DNA of 64,000 bases from Micromonospora gifhornensis (GCF_016863515.1 NZ_BOPA01000014.1:186001-250000), one strand, 5' to 3'. Counted from the first letter of the stretch, positions 9,151 to 17,529 are shown. Translations and numbers: made by a program. The notes: generated by a model not told the origin, from the letters alone.

Positions 9151-9362
9151 CGCGTCGACGACCGGGCCGCGAACTCGCGCAGGCTGCGCGGTCGCATGTC
9201 GGTCCAGACTTCTTCGATGTACGCGAGGCACTCCTCGCGGCTGCCCCGCTTGCCCGCCTCGCGCCAGCCGTTGGGCAGGCTACGTCCGGTCAACCAGAGA
9301 GAGAACTGCTCCTCGTCGTTGGAGACCACCACGTATTCGGCGTCGTCGTCCGCCACGCTCAT
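9147..9362 (-). CDS. MbtH-like NRPS chaperone
   Basis: A 71-residue MbtH-family protein. It has the family signatures NDEEQFSLW, LPNGWREAGKRGSREECLAYIEE and VWTDMRP. MbtH proteins bind the A domain and are needed for solubility or activity of many actinobacterial A domains; the likely partner is the A-PCP protein encoded divergently at 9495. The ATG at 9362 has a strong AGGAGG ribosome site about 5 bases upstream, chosen over the longer frame that starts at 9407. It is the first gene of the reverse mbtH-HAD-OMPDC operon. Confidence 0.95.
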   Translation of the reverse strand: MSVADDDAEYVVVSNDEEQFSLWLTGRSLPNGWREAGKRGSREECLAYIEEVWTDMRPRSLREFAARSSTR

Positions 9363-9389
9363 AAGTCCTCCTCGGTCATGCGCTTCCGG

Positions 9390-9453
9390 AAGCATAACTG
9401 GAGACAACTACAGTCTCAAATCTACCGACAAGGCGCTGACTCTAGTTATGCTT
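9390..9453. promoter_or_regulatory. divergent promoter with inverted repeats and candidate operator motif
   Basis: This AT-richer stretch between mbtH and the A-PCP gene holds a 10-bp perfect inverted repeat (9390-9399 AAGCATAACT and 9444-9453), a nested GAGAC/GTCTC repeat (9401-9405, 9413-9417), and two facing copies of AACTASAGTC (9406-9415 on +, 9438-9447 on -). The 11-mer TGACTCTAGTT at 9437-9447 occurs again upstream of the XRE regulator at 16051-16061. Symmetry and sharing suggest divergent promoters controlled by that regulator. Confidence 0.6.
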
Positions 9454-9494
9454 GGCGATCCGAGGGTTGTCGTGACGTGCGCGAGGAGGCAGCT

Positions 9495-11828
9495 GTGACG
9501 GCATCTGCGCCGCAGTCCAGATCGACGATATCCGCAATGGACCGGGTATCGACAGAGCTCACCGCGCCGACGACAGCGCGAGACGCCGTCGCGCCGCACT
9601 GGTCGACCTACGCCTCCGCCCTGCTCGTGCTGCTGCGTCACTGCGGCCCACACGCACCACGCCGGGTCGCCCTGCGTGTCGAAGGGGCATCGGCGACGGT
9701 GCCCGTACCGTCCGGTCGCACGACGATGGCGCAACTCGTCGACACCATCGCCGCCACCCCCCTGAGCAGCGGCGAGGTCTCGGCGCCGGCGGCGTTCCAC
9801 TGGCACCATCCGCACTCCGACACCGACGCCCAACTCGTCCTCACCTGCGACGAGACGGGGATCTCCTGGCAACTCGCCCAGGGCTGGTCCGCCCCGATGC
9901 TCGCCACCGAACTGGACCGCAACCTCGCCTCCCTGCTGGCCCAGGTGGCCGACGACCCGCACCGGCCGATCGGGACGCTCGCCGTACCGGACCGCAGCGC
10001 CCAGGACTGGTTGGCGCGCCACGGGCGGCCCGCCGACACCGCGCTCGTCGGCGGACTCGTACCCGACCTGGTGGCCCACCAGGCGCAGCAGCACCCGAGG
10101 CGTCTCGCCTTCGGATCCGGTCCCGCGAGCCTCACCTACGGCGAGCTGGACTCCCGGGCCAACCAGTTGGCACGGGTGCTGCGGGAACTCGGCGCCCAGC
10201 GGGACGGCTGCGTGGGGCTGATGATGGATCGTGGCAGCGAGATGCTCGTCTCCTTCCTCGCCATCCTCAGAAGCGGTGCGGCGGCGATCCTGCTGGACCC
10301 GGCCCATCCGGCCCAGCGGATCGCCGAGGTGCTCGACGTGGCCCGCCCACGCGCGGTGCTCACCCTGGCGCGGCTCGGCGCCGTCCTGCCGCCCGTCGCG
10401 GGCACCGTGGTGGCCGTCGACACCGAGTGGCCGCGCATCCACCGGCTCCCCACCGACGACCCGGGCATCGCCGTACATCCCGAGGACATCGCCTACGTGG
10501 TGCACACGTCCGGATCGACAGGTACGCCCAAACGGGTCGCGGTCCTGCACCGGTCGGTGGCCCACTCGGTCGCCACCCATCAGGAGGGTCACCGCATCAC
10601 TGCGCAGGACCGGGCCGCCTGGCTGGCACCACCCGGTTCCTCGGTGTCGGTCGGCGAGCTGTGGCCGTACCTGTGTGCCGGGGCCAGTGTGCACACCGCA
10701 CCACCGGAGATCGTCGGCGCCGCGCCCCTGCTGCGCGACTGGCTGGTGGCCGAGAAGATCACCAAGGCGTACGTCAGCATGCCTCTCGCCGAGCAGCTGT
10801 ACCAACTGCCCTGGCCCGCGCAGACGGCCCTGCGACTGTTGACCGTCGGCAGCGACAAGGTGCGGCGGTGGGCGGCACCGGACCTGCCCTTCGAGGTCGC
10901 CGTCGCCTGTGGCTCGTCCGAGGCCAACGGCATCAGCAGTTGTCTCGTGCCGTGGCAGGACCGCCTCACCAGTGCGACCGCCACCACCACCGACCGGACC
11001 GCGCCGCCGCCGATCGGCAGGCCGTGGCCGGGCGTACGGGTCGAACTCCTCGACACCGCGATGCGCCGTCTGCTGCCCGGCGCGGTCGGCGAGATGTACC
11101 TCGGCGGGCCCGAACTCGCCCGGGGATATCTCGGCGACCCGGCGCAGACCGCCGACCGGTTCCGACCGGATCCCTACGGGCCACCCGGTGCCCGCCTCTA
11201 CCGCACCGGCGACCTCGCCTGCTTCGACGAACGGGGACGGCTGCACCACCGGGGTCGCGTCGACCGGGAAGTGAAGATCCGGGGCTTCCGGGTCGACCCC
11301 GCGGAGGTGGAGCGGGCGCTGCTCGCCCAGCCCGGTGTGCAGGACGCGGTCGTGGTGGCCCTCGCCGACGAGGCCGGCGAAAGCCAGCTCTGCGCCTATC
11401 TGGTGGCCCCGCAGGCCGAACCGCACCGGGTCCGGGCCGCGCTTGTCGACCTGCTGCCCGGGCACGCCGTGCCGGCCTCGTTCACCCTGTTGGACCGGCT
11501 GCCGGTGACCGCCAACGGCAAGGTGGACCGCAACGCGCTGCCGGCCCCCGACTGGACCACCCTCCGCAAGCCCTACCGGGCACCCCGCGACGAGGTGGAG
11601 CGTGACCTGGCGCAGCTCTGGGCGGACCTGCTGCCGGTGGCGCAGATCGGCCTGGACGACCACTTCTTCCACCTGGGCGGCGACTCGATGTCGGCCAACC
11701 GGCTCGCCGCACGCCTGAGTCGCCGGCTGCGGGTACGGATCACCGTGCGCGCGGTGCTGGAGCACCCCACCCTGGTCGAGCTCGCGGAGTTCGTCCGGTA
11801 CCAGGTACGTATCGCCACCCGGAGCTGA
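9495..11828 (+). CDS. NRPS protein: condensation-domain remnant, A domain, PCP
   Basis: A 777-residue NRPS subunit. Residues 1 to about 200 resemble only the C-terminal end of a condensation domain (no HHxxxDG). A full adenylation domain follows: A3 TSGSTGTPKR at 338-347, A5-like CGSSEANG, A7 YRTGDLACFDERGRLHHRGR, A8 VDREVKIRGFRVDPAEVE and A10 TANGKVDRNAL. The carrier has S731 in LGGDS. The A4 segment is SSVSVGELWPYL (from S382); aligned with the usual FDASVWELWPYL, the aspartate that binds the substrate alpha-amino group is Ser383. Substrates lacking a normal alpha-amino group are therefore likely. The GTG at 9495 has GAGGAGG upstream and was preferred over an upstream frame. It is the only apparently complete A domain in the cluster. 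Confidence 0.92.
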   Translation: MTASAPQSRSTISAMDRVSTELTAPTTARDAVAPHWSTYASALLVLLRHCGPHAPRRVALRVEGASATVPVPSGRTTMAQLVDTIAATPLSSGEVSAPAAFHWHHPHSDTDAQLVLTCDETGISWQLAQGWSAPMLATELDRNLASLLAQVADDPHRPIGTLAVPDRSAQDWLARHGRPADTALVGGLVPDLVAHQAQQHPRRLAFGSGPASLTYGELDSRANQLARVLRELGAQRDGCVGLMMDRGSEMLVSFLAILRSGAAAILLDPAHPAQRIAEVLDVARPRAVLTLARLGAVLPPVAGTVVAVDTEWPRIHRLPTDDPGIAVHPEDIAYVVHTSGSTGTPKRVAVLHRSVAHSVATHQEGHRITAQDRAAWLAPPGSSVSVGELWPYLCAGASVHTAPPEIVGAAPLLRDWLVAEKITKAYVSMPLAEQLYQLPWPAQTALRLLTVGSDKVRRWAAPDLPFEVAVACGSSEANGISSCLVPWQDRLTSATATTTDRTAPPPIGRPWPGVRVELLDTAMRRLLPGAVGEMYLGGPELARGYLGDPAQTADRFRPDPYGPPGARLYRTGDLACFDERGRLHHRGRVDREVKIRGFRVDPAEVERALLAQPGVQDAVVVALADEAGESQLCAYLVAPQAEPHRVRAALVDLLPGHAVPASFTLLDRLPVTANGKVDRNALPAPDWTTLRKPYRAPRDEVERDLAQLWADLLPVAQIGLDDHFFHLGGDSMSANRLAARLSRRLRVRITVRAVLEHPTLVELAEFVRYQVRIATRS

Positions 11829-11831
11829 CCC

Positions 11832-12857
11832 GTGCTCGTCGAGCTCGCTCCGCACAGCAGCGACGCCGAGCTGGCCTCGTTGGCCACCCGGATCGCACGA
11901 CACGAGGACGTCACCGCCTGGCCGCTGCGTCTGGCCGGCAGGTGCTTCCTCGTCGTCGCCGGAGACGAACGGTTGGTGCACCGGGTGCCCTCGGCCGCGA
12001 TCCGCGCCTGGCACAGCACCGCCGAGCAGGGCTACTGGCTGGTGGACCGGGCGAACGCGGTGCTGCCACGGCGGGTGCCGCTCGGGACCGGTCACGTCGG
12101 CGGCGGTGACCTGTGGTGCGGGGCCGGACCGTGCGCGCTGGAGTCGGTGTCGGACACGGTGCAGACCGCTGCGATGGTGCGTCGCGCCGGGGCCGACGCG
12201 CTGCGGGCCAGCCTGTTCAAGGTCAGGAGTGGTCCCTACCATTTCCCCGGCAAGGGACGCGGCGGCCTGTCGGCGCTGGCCGAGGTCCGCGCCCAAGGCG
12301 GGCTGCCGGTCATCACCGAGGTGGTCGACCCACGTGACGTCGGACCGGTCGCGCAGGTCGCCGACTGCCTACAGGTCGATCCGCGCAACATGACCAACCG
12401 GGCCCTGCTGGCCGAGCTCGGCGGCAGCGGTCGGCCGGTGCTGCTGATGCGGGGCGTACGCGCCACCGTCGTGGAGTGGCTCAAGGCCGCGGAGTACGTC
12501 GTCAGCCACGGCAACCCGCACGTCATCATGTGCGCCCGGGGCGTCGTGTCGTTCGACCGGTCGCTGGCGTACCAACTGGACTACGGTGCTGTCGCGGCGG
12601 TACGGCGACACACCGACCTGCCCGTCATCTTCGACCCGAGCCACAGCACCGGCAGCGCCGCGGCGGTCGCGCCGGCCGCGTTGGCGGCCGCCGTCTTCGG
12701 CGTGGACGGGCTGCTCGTCGAGACGCATCCCGCGCCGGAACGGATGTACCGGCCCGGCGACGCGGCACAGATGTATCCGGTGGATCGGCTCGCCGCGCTG
12801 CTGACCGCCTGCCGGCAGGTCCGGAACCTCGCCGCGGGCCTCGACGCCTTCGCGTGA
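11832..12857 (+). CDS. DAHP synthase-like (type I-beta) PEP aldolase, divergent active site
   Basis: A 341-residue homologue of microbial type I-beta 3-deoxy-D-arabino-heptulosonate-7-phosphate synthase, which condenses PEP with erythrose 4-phosphate. It has a short ferredoxin/ACT-like N-terminal domain (1-80) and a barrel with AGPCALES (metal Cys101), FKVRSGPY, VITEV, DPSHSTG and VETHP. The PEP-site lysine of the usual LLKRG is methionine (M206 in LLMRG), and CERG is CARG. It starts with GTG 3 bases after the A-PCP stop, so the two are co-transcribed. It may supply shikimate-pathway flux or, given the substitutions, perform a related PEP aldol reaction for an unusual monomer. Confidence 0.85.
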   Translation: MLVELAPHSSDAELASLATRIARHEDVTAWPLRLAGRCFLVVAGDERLVHRVPSAAIRAWHSTAEQGYWLVDRANAVLPRRVPLGTGHVGGGDLWCGAGPCALESVSDTVQTAAMVRRAGADALRASLFKVRSGPYHFPGKGRGGLSALAEVRAQGGLPVITEVVDPRDVGPVAQVADCLQVDPRNMTNRALLAELGGSGRPVLLMRGVRATVVEWLKAAEYVVSHGNPHVIMCARGVVSFDRSLAYQLDYGAVAAVRRHTDLPVIFDPSHSTGSAAAVAPAALAAAVFGVDGLLVETHPAPERMYRPGDAAQMYPVDRLAALLTACRQVRNLAAGLDAFA

Positions 12858-12868
12858 GGCCCGCGGCG
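12830..12868. terminator. hairpin terminator overlapping the DAHPS-like gene end
   Basis: A 13-bp perfect inverted repeat (12830-12842, 12856-12868) straddles the stop codon of the DAHPS-like gene, in the 40-base gap before the convergent C-PCP gene. Confidence 0.55.
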
Positions 12869-12897
12869 GGCGTGCTGTCCGCAGCCGGCGGTGCCGA

Positions 12898-14685
12898 TCA
12901 GGGCTGCCCGTCGAGCAACTGCTCCCGCTCGTCCGGCGACAACTGTGCCGCCCGCTCCAGCAGCAGGCGCTCGACGTACTCGGCCTGGGCGGCCACCGTC
13001 TGATACTCGAACAGCTCGGCGACCCCGACGTGGGCGCGGAACGTGTCACTCAACCGGAACGAGAGCTGCGCGACGGTGAGCGAGTGCCCGCCCAGGTCGA
13101 ACAGGGCGTCGTGGGCGCCGGGGGAGACGCCGAGCAGCGACTGCCAGGCGGCGGCGATGGTCTCCTGGAGATAGCCCTGCGGCTCGACCCGGTCCGCGGT
13201 GCCGGCCCACGCCAGGACCTCGACGGTGCCCTGGTCGTCCTGGCTCGGGTCCGGTGGCACGTCGCCGAGTCCCGGGATGTCGCGTACCCGGCGGCCGGGG
13301 TCGCTGGTCACCGCGTCGACGAGCGCCCAGAACTGCCGCGCCCACTCGGTGATCCGGGTCGCGTCGATGATCGCGTCGTCGAAGTCCCACCGGGCGGTCA
13401 GCTCCACGTCGCGGACCACCTTCACCATCAGGTCGTACTGTGCCCGGCCGCCGGTCAGCACGATCTCCTCGCAGCTCGCCCCGAGGTAACTGCCGCTCAT
13501 TCCGGGCTGTCCCTCGACGGAGAAGACGCTCTGCACCAGCGGGGTGGAGCCCATCTCCCGTGGCGGGCGCAGCTGCGTGACCAACTGCTCGAACGGCAGA
13601 TCCTGGTGCGCGTACGCGGACATCGCCGAGGCGTGTTCGGCGGCGATGACCTCGCGCAGCGATGCCTCGGGGTCGGCGGTACCGCGCAGCACCACCATGT
13701 TCAGGAAGTAGCCGACCATGTTCTCGGTCTCCGCCAGTGGCCGGGCGCTGACCGGGGTGCCGACCAGCGTGTCGCGCTGCGCGGTGAGGCGCCACAGGAG
13801 CAGCCGGAATGCGGTCAGCAGTACGACGAAGGGGGTCGTGGCGTGCTGGCGGGCCGCGGTAGCCACCCGGTCGGCCAGCCCGGCGGGGGCGGTGAAGTCC
13901 AGGTAGGCGCCGCCGCGTCGGGCCGAGCGGGGATTGTCCAGCGGCAGGAGCAGCCGACCGGACGTGTGGGCCAGCCGATCCGTCCAGTACCGGGTCAGCG
14001 TGGTCAGCCGCTCACCGGCCAGGAAGCCGCGCTGCCACTGGGCGAAGTCGGCGTACTGGACCCGCAGCGGTGCGAGCGCGGCGGGCCGGCCTTCGCGTCG
14101 GGCCTGGTAGAGCACCTCCAGATCGACCAGGAGTACGCCCTGGGACACCCCGTCGGTCACCATGTGGTGTGAGGCGAGCACCAGGACGTGGTCGTCGGGT
14201 GCGAGGCGGTACAGCCTCAGCCGTGCCAACGGACCCTGTTCCAGATCGAACGGCACCGCGAGGTCGCTTGTGGCGGCCGCGGTCGCTGCGGCGATTCCCT
14301 GACCGGTCAGGTCGGTGACGCTCACGTCCACCGGGGCGGATCCGGACACGAGCATCGGGATCTCGCCCTGACGGATCAGTCGGCTGCGGAGCGGCTCGTG
14401 CCGCGCGACGAGATCGCCGAACGCGGCGTGCAGCGCGGCGAGATCGAGGGGACCGTGGAGCCGGAACGCGACATGGTCGACGAGACTTCCCGGTTCCCCG
14501 GTCATCAGGTCGGTCAGCCAGACCTGTTCCTGTCCGCTGGACAGGCGTACCGGTGTGCTCGGATCGACGCGCGGCCGCAACGTGCCGGCCTCGGTGTCGC
14601 GCCCCAGCAGCCGAAGCGCCGCCTCCCGCCGGTTCGCCGGCAGGCTCGCCAGCCGTTCTAGCAGATCAGTCGTCTCGTCGGCCAT
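12898..14685 (-). CDS. NRPS protein: C, PCP
   Basis: A 595-residue NRPS protein with one condensation domain (about 45-470) and one carrier domain. The catalytic motif is SHHMVTDGVS with H173-H174 and D178; the carrier serine is S535 in LGGHS. An N-terminal helix (LLERLASLPANRREAALRLL) resembles a docking segment. There is no A or TE domain, so the carrier is loaded in trans. The ATG at 14685 was chosen because GGAG lies about 8 bases upstream; the frame continues upstream into the regulator. It starts 8 bases after the regulator stop and is probably co-transcribed with it. Confidence 0.92.
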   Translation of the reverse strand: MADETTDLLERLASLPANRREAALRLLGRDTEAGTLRPRVDPSTPVRLSSGQEQVWLTDLMTGEPGSLVDHVAFRLHGPLDLAALHAAFGDLVARHEPLRSRLIRQGEIPMLVSGSAPVDVSVTDLTGQGIAAATAAATSDLAVPFDLEQGPLARLRLYRLAPDDHVLVLASHHMVTDGVSQGVLLVDLEVLYQARREGRPAALAPLRVQYADFAQWQRGFLAGERLTTLTRYWTDRLAHTSGRLLLPLDNPRSARRGGAYLDFTAPAGLADRVATAARQHATTPFVVLLTAFRLLLWRLTAQRDTLVGTPVSARPLAETENMVGYFLNMVVLRGTADPEASLREVIAAEHASAMSAYAHQDLPFEQLVTQLRPPREMGSTPLVQSVFSVEGQPGMSGSYLGASCEEIVLTGGRAQYDLMVKVVRDVELTARWDFDDAIIDATRITEWARQFWALVDAVTSDPGRRVRDIPGLGDVPPDPSQDDQGTVEVLAWAGTADRVEPQGYLQETIAAAWQSLLGVSPGAHDALFDLGGHSLTVAQLSFRLSDTFRAHVGVAELFEYQTVAAQAEYVERLLLERAAQLSPDEREQLLDGQP

Positions 14686-14693
14686 CGCGTCTC

Positions 14694-16019
14694 CTATGGT
14701 TGGTCGTCGGCCAGCATCGTGTCGCGTTCCCGGGTCAGTTCGTCGATCTGTCGCCACACCTGGGCGGCGAGTTGATACGAGCCGCCCTTCTCGCACAGTT
14801 CGACCGCGGAGCGCAGCATCGCTATCGCCTTGTCGAGTTCGCGGGTCTGGTGCAGCGCGTTGGCGTGGCTGAGGTAGCTGTAGATCAGATCCAGCCCGGC
14901 GAGCGGGGTGTCCGGGCCGGTCAGCGGCTCGTACAGGCGCAGCGCTTCCTGGGGGTTGCCGGTGCTGAGCTCGTAGCGGGCCCGCAGTGCGGAGACGATG
15001 GCCTGCTCCTGGGCGAGGCCGAGCATCCGTGACGTGGTCTCCGCGTCACGGATCCACTGCCGCGCGCTGTCCAGGTCGTCGCCGATGTCGAGCAGCACCG
15101 AGGCCGCCGACCGGCAGAACCGCAGCCAGTCGATGAGCGACATGCTGGGGAAGGCCAGCGCGTCCCGGGCCAGCCCGAAGTGCTCACGCGCCTCCTCCGG
15201 GCGGCCCAACTGCGCGTACGCCATGCTTGCCACCCAGTGGGCCCGCCCGACGAAGCCCGGCCAGTCGAGCTTGCCCGCGACCTCCAACATCTCGGTGATC
15301 AGCGGTTCCACCTGGTCGAGCTCACCGGCCTCGCAGAGCACCGAGATCAGTACGCCCAGCAGCCGTACGTGCACGCTCGTGCCGCCGATTCCGGGCTGCC
15401 GCAGGTGGGTCAGTGCGCCGTACGCCGTACGCCGGGCCTCGCGCAGTTGCCCGAGGTCGCGGAGTACCGACGCGAGGTGGGTCTTGACGACCAACAGCAG
15501 TTCCGGGGCGGACTGGACGAGGGGAATCTCGGCCAGTTCCTCCAGCAGTCGGAGTCGGGCCTGGTGCTCGCTGAGCATTCGCAGGGTGTCCTGGAGTTCC
15601 AGGCTGACGTCGACCACGCGCTCGGGCAGTCCGTCGGATCTCGCGCTGGCTAGCGCGTTCTCCAGGAACCGGCGGGCCTGGGCGTGGTCACCGACCTCGC
15701 TCGCGCTGCGCGCCAGGACCTGTTCGAAGACGATGGGGCGACGGCTGGCTTCGCTCGGCAGCAGGGGTGCCACGTCGACGTCGAGCAGTTCCTCCAGGCT
15801 GCAGTCGAGCATGCGGCCCAGGTACACCACCACGTCCAGGGTCGGGACCCGACTGCCCGCTTCCAGCAGGGAGATGTAGCTCGGGGTGACGAAGTCACCG
15901 GCGAGTTCGCGCTGCGACATGCGCAGTGCCGTGCGCCGCGCCTTCAGTCGCTGACCGAACTCCGGCTGGGTCACGGCGATCTCGCCCTGCGGAAGCCAAC
16001 CCAGTTGCCCTTTCGCCAT
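14694..16019 (-). CDS. XRE-family regulator with TPR domain
   Basis: A 441-residue cytoplasmic regulator. An N-terminal helix-turn-helix of the XRE type (about 18-80; RLKARRTALRMSQRELAG then TPSYISLLEAGSR) is followed by about 350 residues of helical TPR-like repeats. Such proteins often control antibiotic clusters, sometimes in response to a peptide or small ligand bound by the TPR part. It is the first gene of an operon with the C-PCP gene and has AGGAG upstream of the ATG at 16019. The TGACTCTAGTT motif in its promoter recurs in the mbtH/A-PCP promoter, suggesting autoregulation and control of the cluster. Confidence 0.88.
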   Translation of the reverse strand: MAKGQLGWLPQGEIAVTQPEFGQRLKARRTALRMSQRELAGDFVTPSYISLLEAGSRVPTLDVVVYLGRMLDCSLEELLDVDVAPLLPSEASRRPIVFEQVLARSASEVGDHAQARRFLENALASARSDGLPERVVDVSLELQDTLRMLSEHQARLRLLEELAEIPLVQSAPELLLVVKTHLASVLRDLGQLREARRTAYGALTHLRQPGIGGTSVHVRLLGVLISVLCEAGELDQVEPLITEMLEVAGKLDWPGFVGRAHWVASMAYAQLGRPEEAREHFGLARDALAFPSMSLIDWLRFCRSAASVLLDIGDDLDSARQWIRDAETTSRMLGLAQEQAIVSALRARYELSTGNPQEALRLYEPLTGPDTPLAGLDLIYSYLSHANALHQTRELDKAIAMLRSAVELCEKGGSYQLAAQVWRQIDELTRERDTMLADDQP

Positions 16020-16050
16020 CGTTCCACGACTCCTGTTATTGTCTCTGATA

Positions 16051-16061
16051 TGACTCTAGTT
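16051..16061. promoter_or_regulatory. candidate operator upstream of the XRE regulator
   Basis: TGACTCTAGTT lies 32-42 bases upstream of the regulator start and is identical to 9437-9447 in the mbtH/A-PCP divergent promoter. An AT-rich 11-mer recurring twice by chance is unlikely in 64 kb of GC-rich DNA. Confidence 0.5.
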
Positions 16062-16193
16062 GAATAGCGCCGCAGAGCCTACCCCATCAACAGGGTCGTG
16101 TTTAAGCACCGGGGGTACGAAAAGTCCGTGTCTCTGGTCGAGAGCGCACGTTGGAAGTCGGATCAGGTCACTGCCGGAATGGCCAGCGCATGC

Positions 16194-16224
16194 CCCGCTG
16201 CCTGCTCGTTCACGTCAGGCAGCG
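16194..16224. terminator. hairpin terminator after the winged-helix gene
   Basis: A 10-bp perfect inverted repeat (16194-16203, 16215-16224) lies 37 bases beyond the stop of the reverse winged-helix gene at 16261. Nothing else is seen between 16062 and 16260. Confidence 0.5.
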
Positions 16225-16260
16225 GCACTGACTGAAGTTACGCACCCGGCTTTGCGGGAG

Positions 16261-17427
16261 CTAGGCGTGACCGCCGACGGTGACAGGACCAATTCGCATC
16301 GAGACTTTCGCCCCGAAGAACGCGGCCAACCGATCCGCCTCCTCGTCGAGGGCGCGGCGCTGCGCGGCGGACAACTCGTCAAGCGGTTCCACCGTCACGT
16401 CGATCCGGCGTCCGGATTTGCGTTGATGCCACACGCCGGCGACCCGCCCGTCGACGAGGAGCACGGGGAACGTGCCCGCCTGACCGTTGGCGAGGGCGCG
16501 CTGGGCCGCTCGGCCGGCGAACAGCCGGTCCCGGGGATGACAGCCGATGACGTACGCGTCGAAGTAGGGCAGCAGACGAAGCCCGGACGGCGGCTCCTGG
16601 TCGAACGCGCGGTCCTCCGCGATCACCCAGGCCCGCTCACCTTCCAGATCGACCGGCTCCAATCGGTCCGCCGCCAGCTCGAACATTTCGGTCGCGAATG
16701 GACGCGGAATCGACAACCACTGCGCCACGTGTGCGGGTGTTGCGGGTCCGTACGCCCAGAGATAGTGCGCAAGCAGGTCGGTCAGCGCGACGTCACTCGC
16801 GGCCGGCGTGAAACCTGGCAGCAGCCGCGCCGGACTCGTATAGGTCACCTTCCGGCCGCGTAACGGACCGAAACACATCACACCTCGGTTGGTCACCTGG
16901 TGTTCGATCTGCCGCCACCGCGGCCAACGATCACCGAACGCCTCCATCACCCGGTCGGCCGACCAGTCGCCGACCCGCGCGGCGATGGCCTCGGTCAACT
17001 CGTCGACGGTCAGGTCGGCGTCCCGCAGCGCGTCATCGATCGCCTCGATCACCGCCTCGATCTGGGGTTTCGTCATTCGTACCGCAGCGGGCTGGTGGTC
17101 CTGGCCGGTGGGGAGCGCGCCCAGCGCACCCGCCCACATCGGCAGCTCGTCGGTGGCGAGCAGATGCACCGTGCCACGTGGTCCACGGGTCTTCACCAGG
17201 CGGTGATCCCGCCAGAGCGCATCCTGCACAGACTGCCGGGACACCCCGTCGAGCCGCGCTCCGAGCGACCACTCGGCGGCCGACATCACCTGCGCGTGTA
17301 CGCCGCACTGCGCCCTCGCGACCTCAGCGAGGGCCGCCTCGCCGCTGCTGCGGGGGCCGGTCAGACCCGCGCGCGCCAGACGTCGCGCATTGGCCTGATC
17401 CCATGTGCACCGACCCGCGACCGTCAT
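16261..17427 (-). CDS. winged-helix DNA-binding protein, AlkZ/YcaQ (HTH_42) family
   Basis: A 388-residue member of the HTH_42 family, which includes DNA glycosylases such as AlkZ and YcaQ/AlkX that excise bulky alkyl adducts or unhook crosslinks. The region holding the catalytic Q-x-Q or Q-x-D of those enzymes reads GVHAQVMSAAEWSLG, giving H44-A45-Q46. Further family marks are LVKTRGPRGTVHLL and, near the C-terminus, LLPYFDAYVIG and VLLVDGRVAGVWH. AlkZ relatives beside biosynthetic clusters can be self-resistance genes against DNA-damaging products; that is a possibility here, not shown. The ATG at 17427 is preferred over an in-frame GTG at 17454; neither has a clear ribosome site. Confidence 0.82.
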   Translation of the reverse strand: MTVAGRCTWDQANARRLARAGLTGPRSSGEAALAEVARAQCGVHAQVMSAAEWSLGARLDGVSRQSVQDALWRDHRLVKTRGPRGTVHLLATDELPMWAGALGALPTGQDHQPAAVRMTKPQIEAVIEAIDDALRDADLTVDELTEAIAARVGDWSADRVMEAFGDRWPRWRQIEHQVTNRGVMCFGPLRGRKVTYTSPARLLPGFTPAASDVALTDLLAHYLWAYGPATPAHVAQWLSIPRPFATEMFELAADRLEPVDLEGERAWVIAEDRAFDQEPPSGLRLLPYFDAYVIGCHPRDRLFAGRAAQRALANGQAGTFPVLLVDGRVAGVWHQRKSGRRIDVTVEPLDELSAAQRRALDEEADRLAAFFGAKVSMRIGPVTVGGHA

Positions 17428-17466
17428 GCAGGAGAGTGTGCCGCAGCCGGCCACGATGTGCAGCCG

Positions 17467-17527
17467 CCCGCGTCCTGGACCGGACCGTCAGTCATCCCGT
17501 TACCGACGGGCTGGTCCAGGACGCGGG
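17467..17527. terminator. hairpin terminator of the RiPP-like operon
   Basis: A 15-bp perfect inverted repeat (17467-17481, 17513-17527) with a further pairing block in the loop. It starts 2 bases beyond the stop of the reverse gene at 17530. Confidence 0.65.
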
Positions 17528-17529
17528 AG

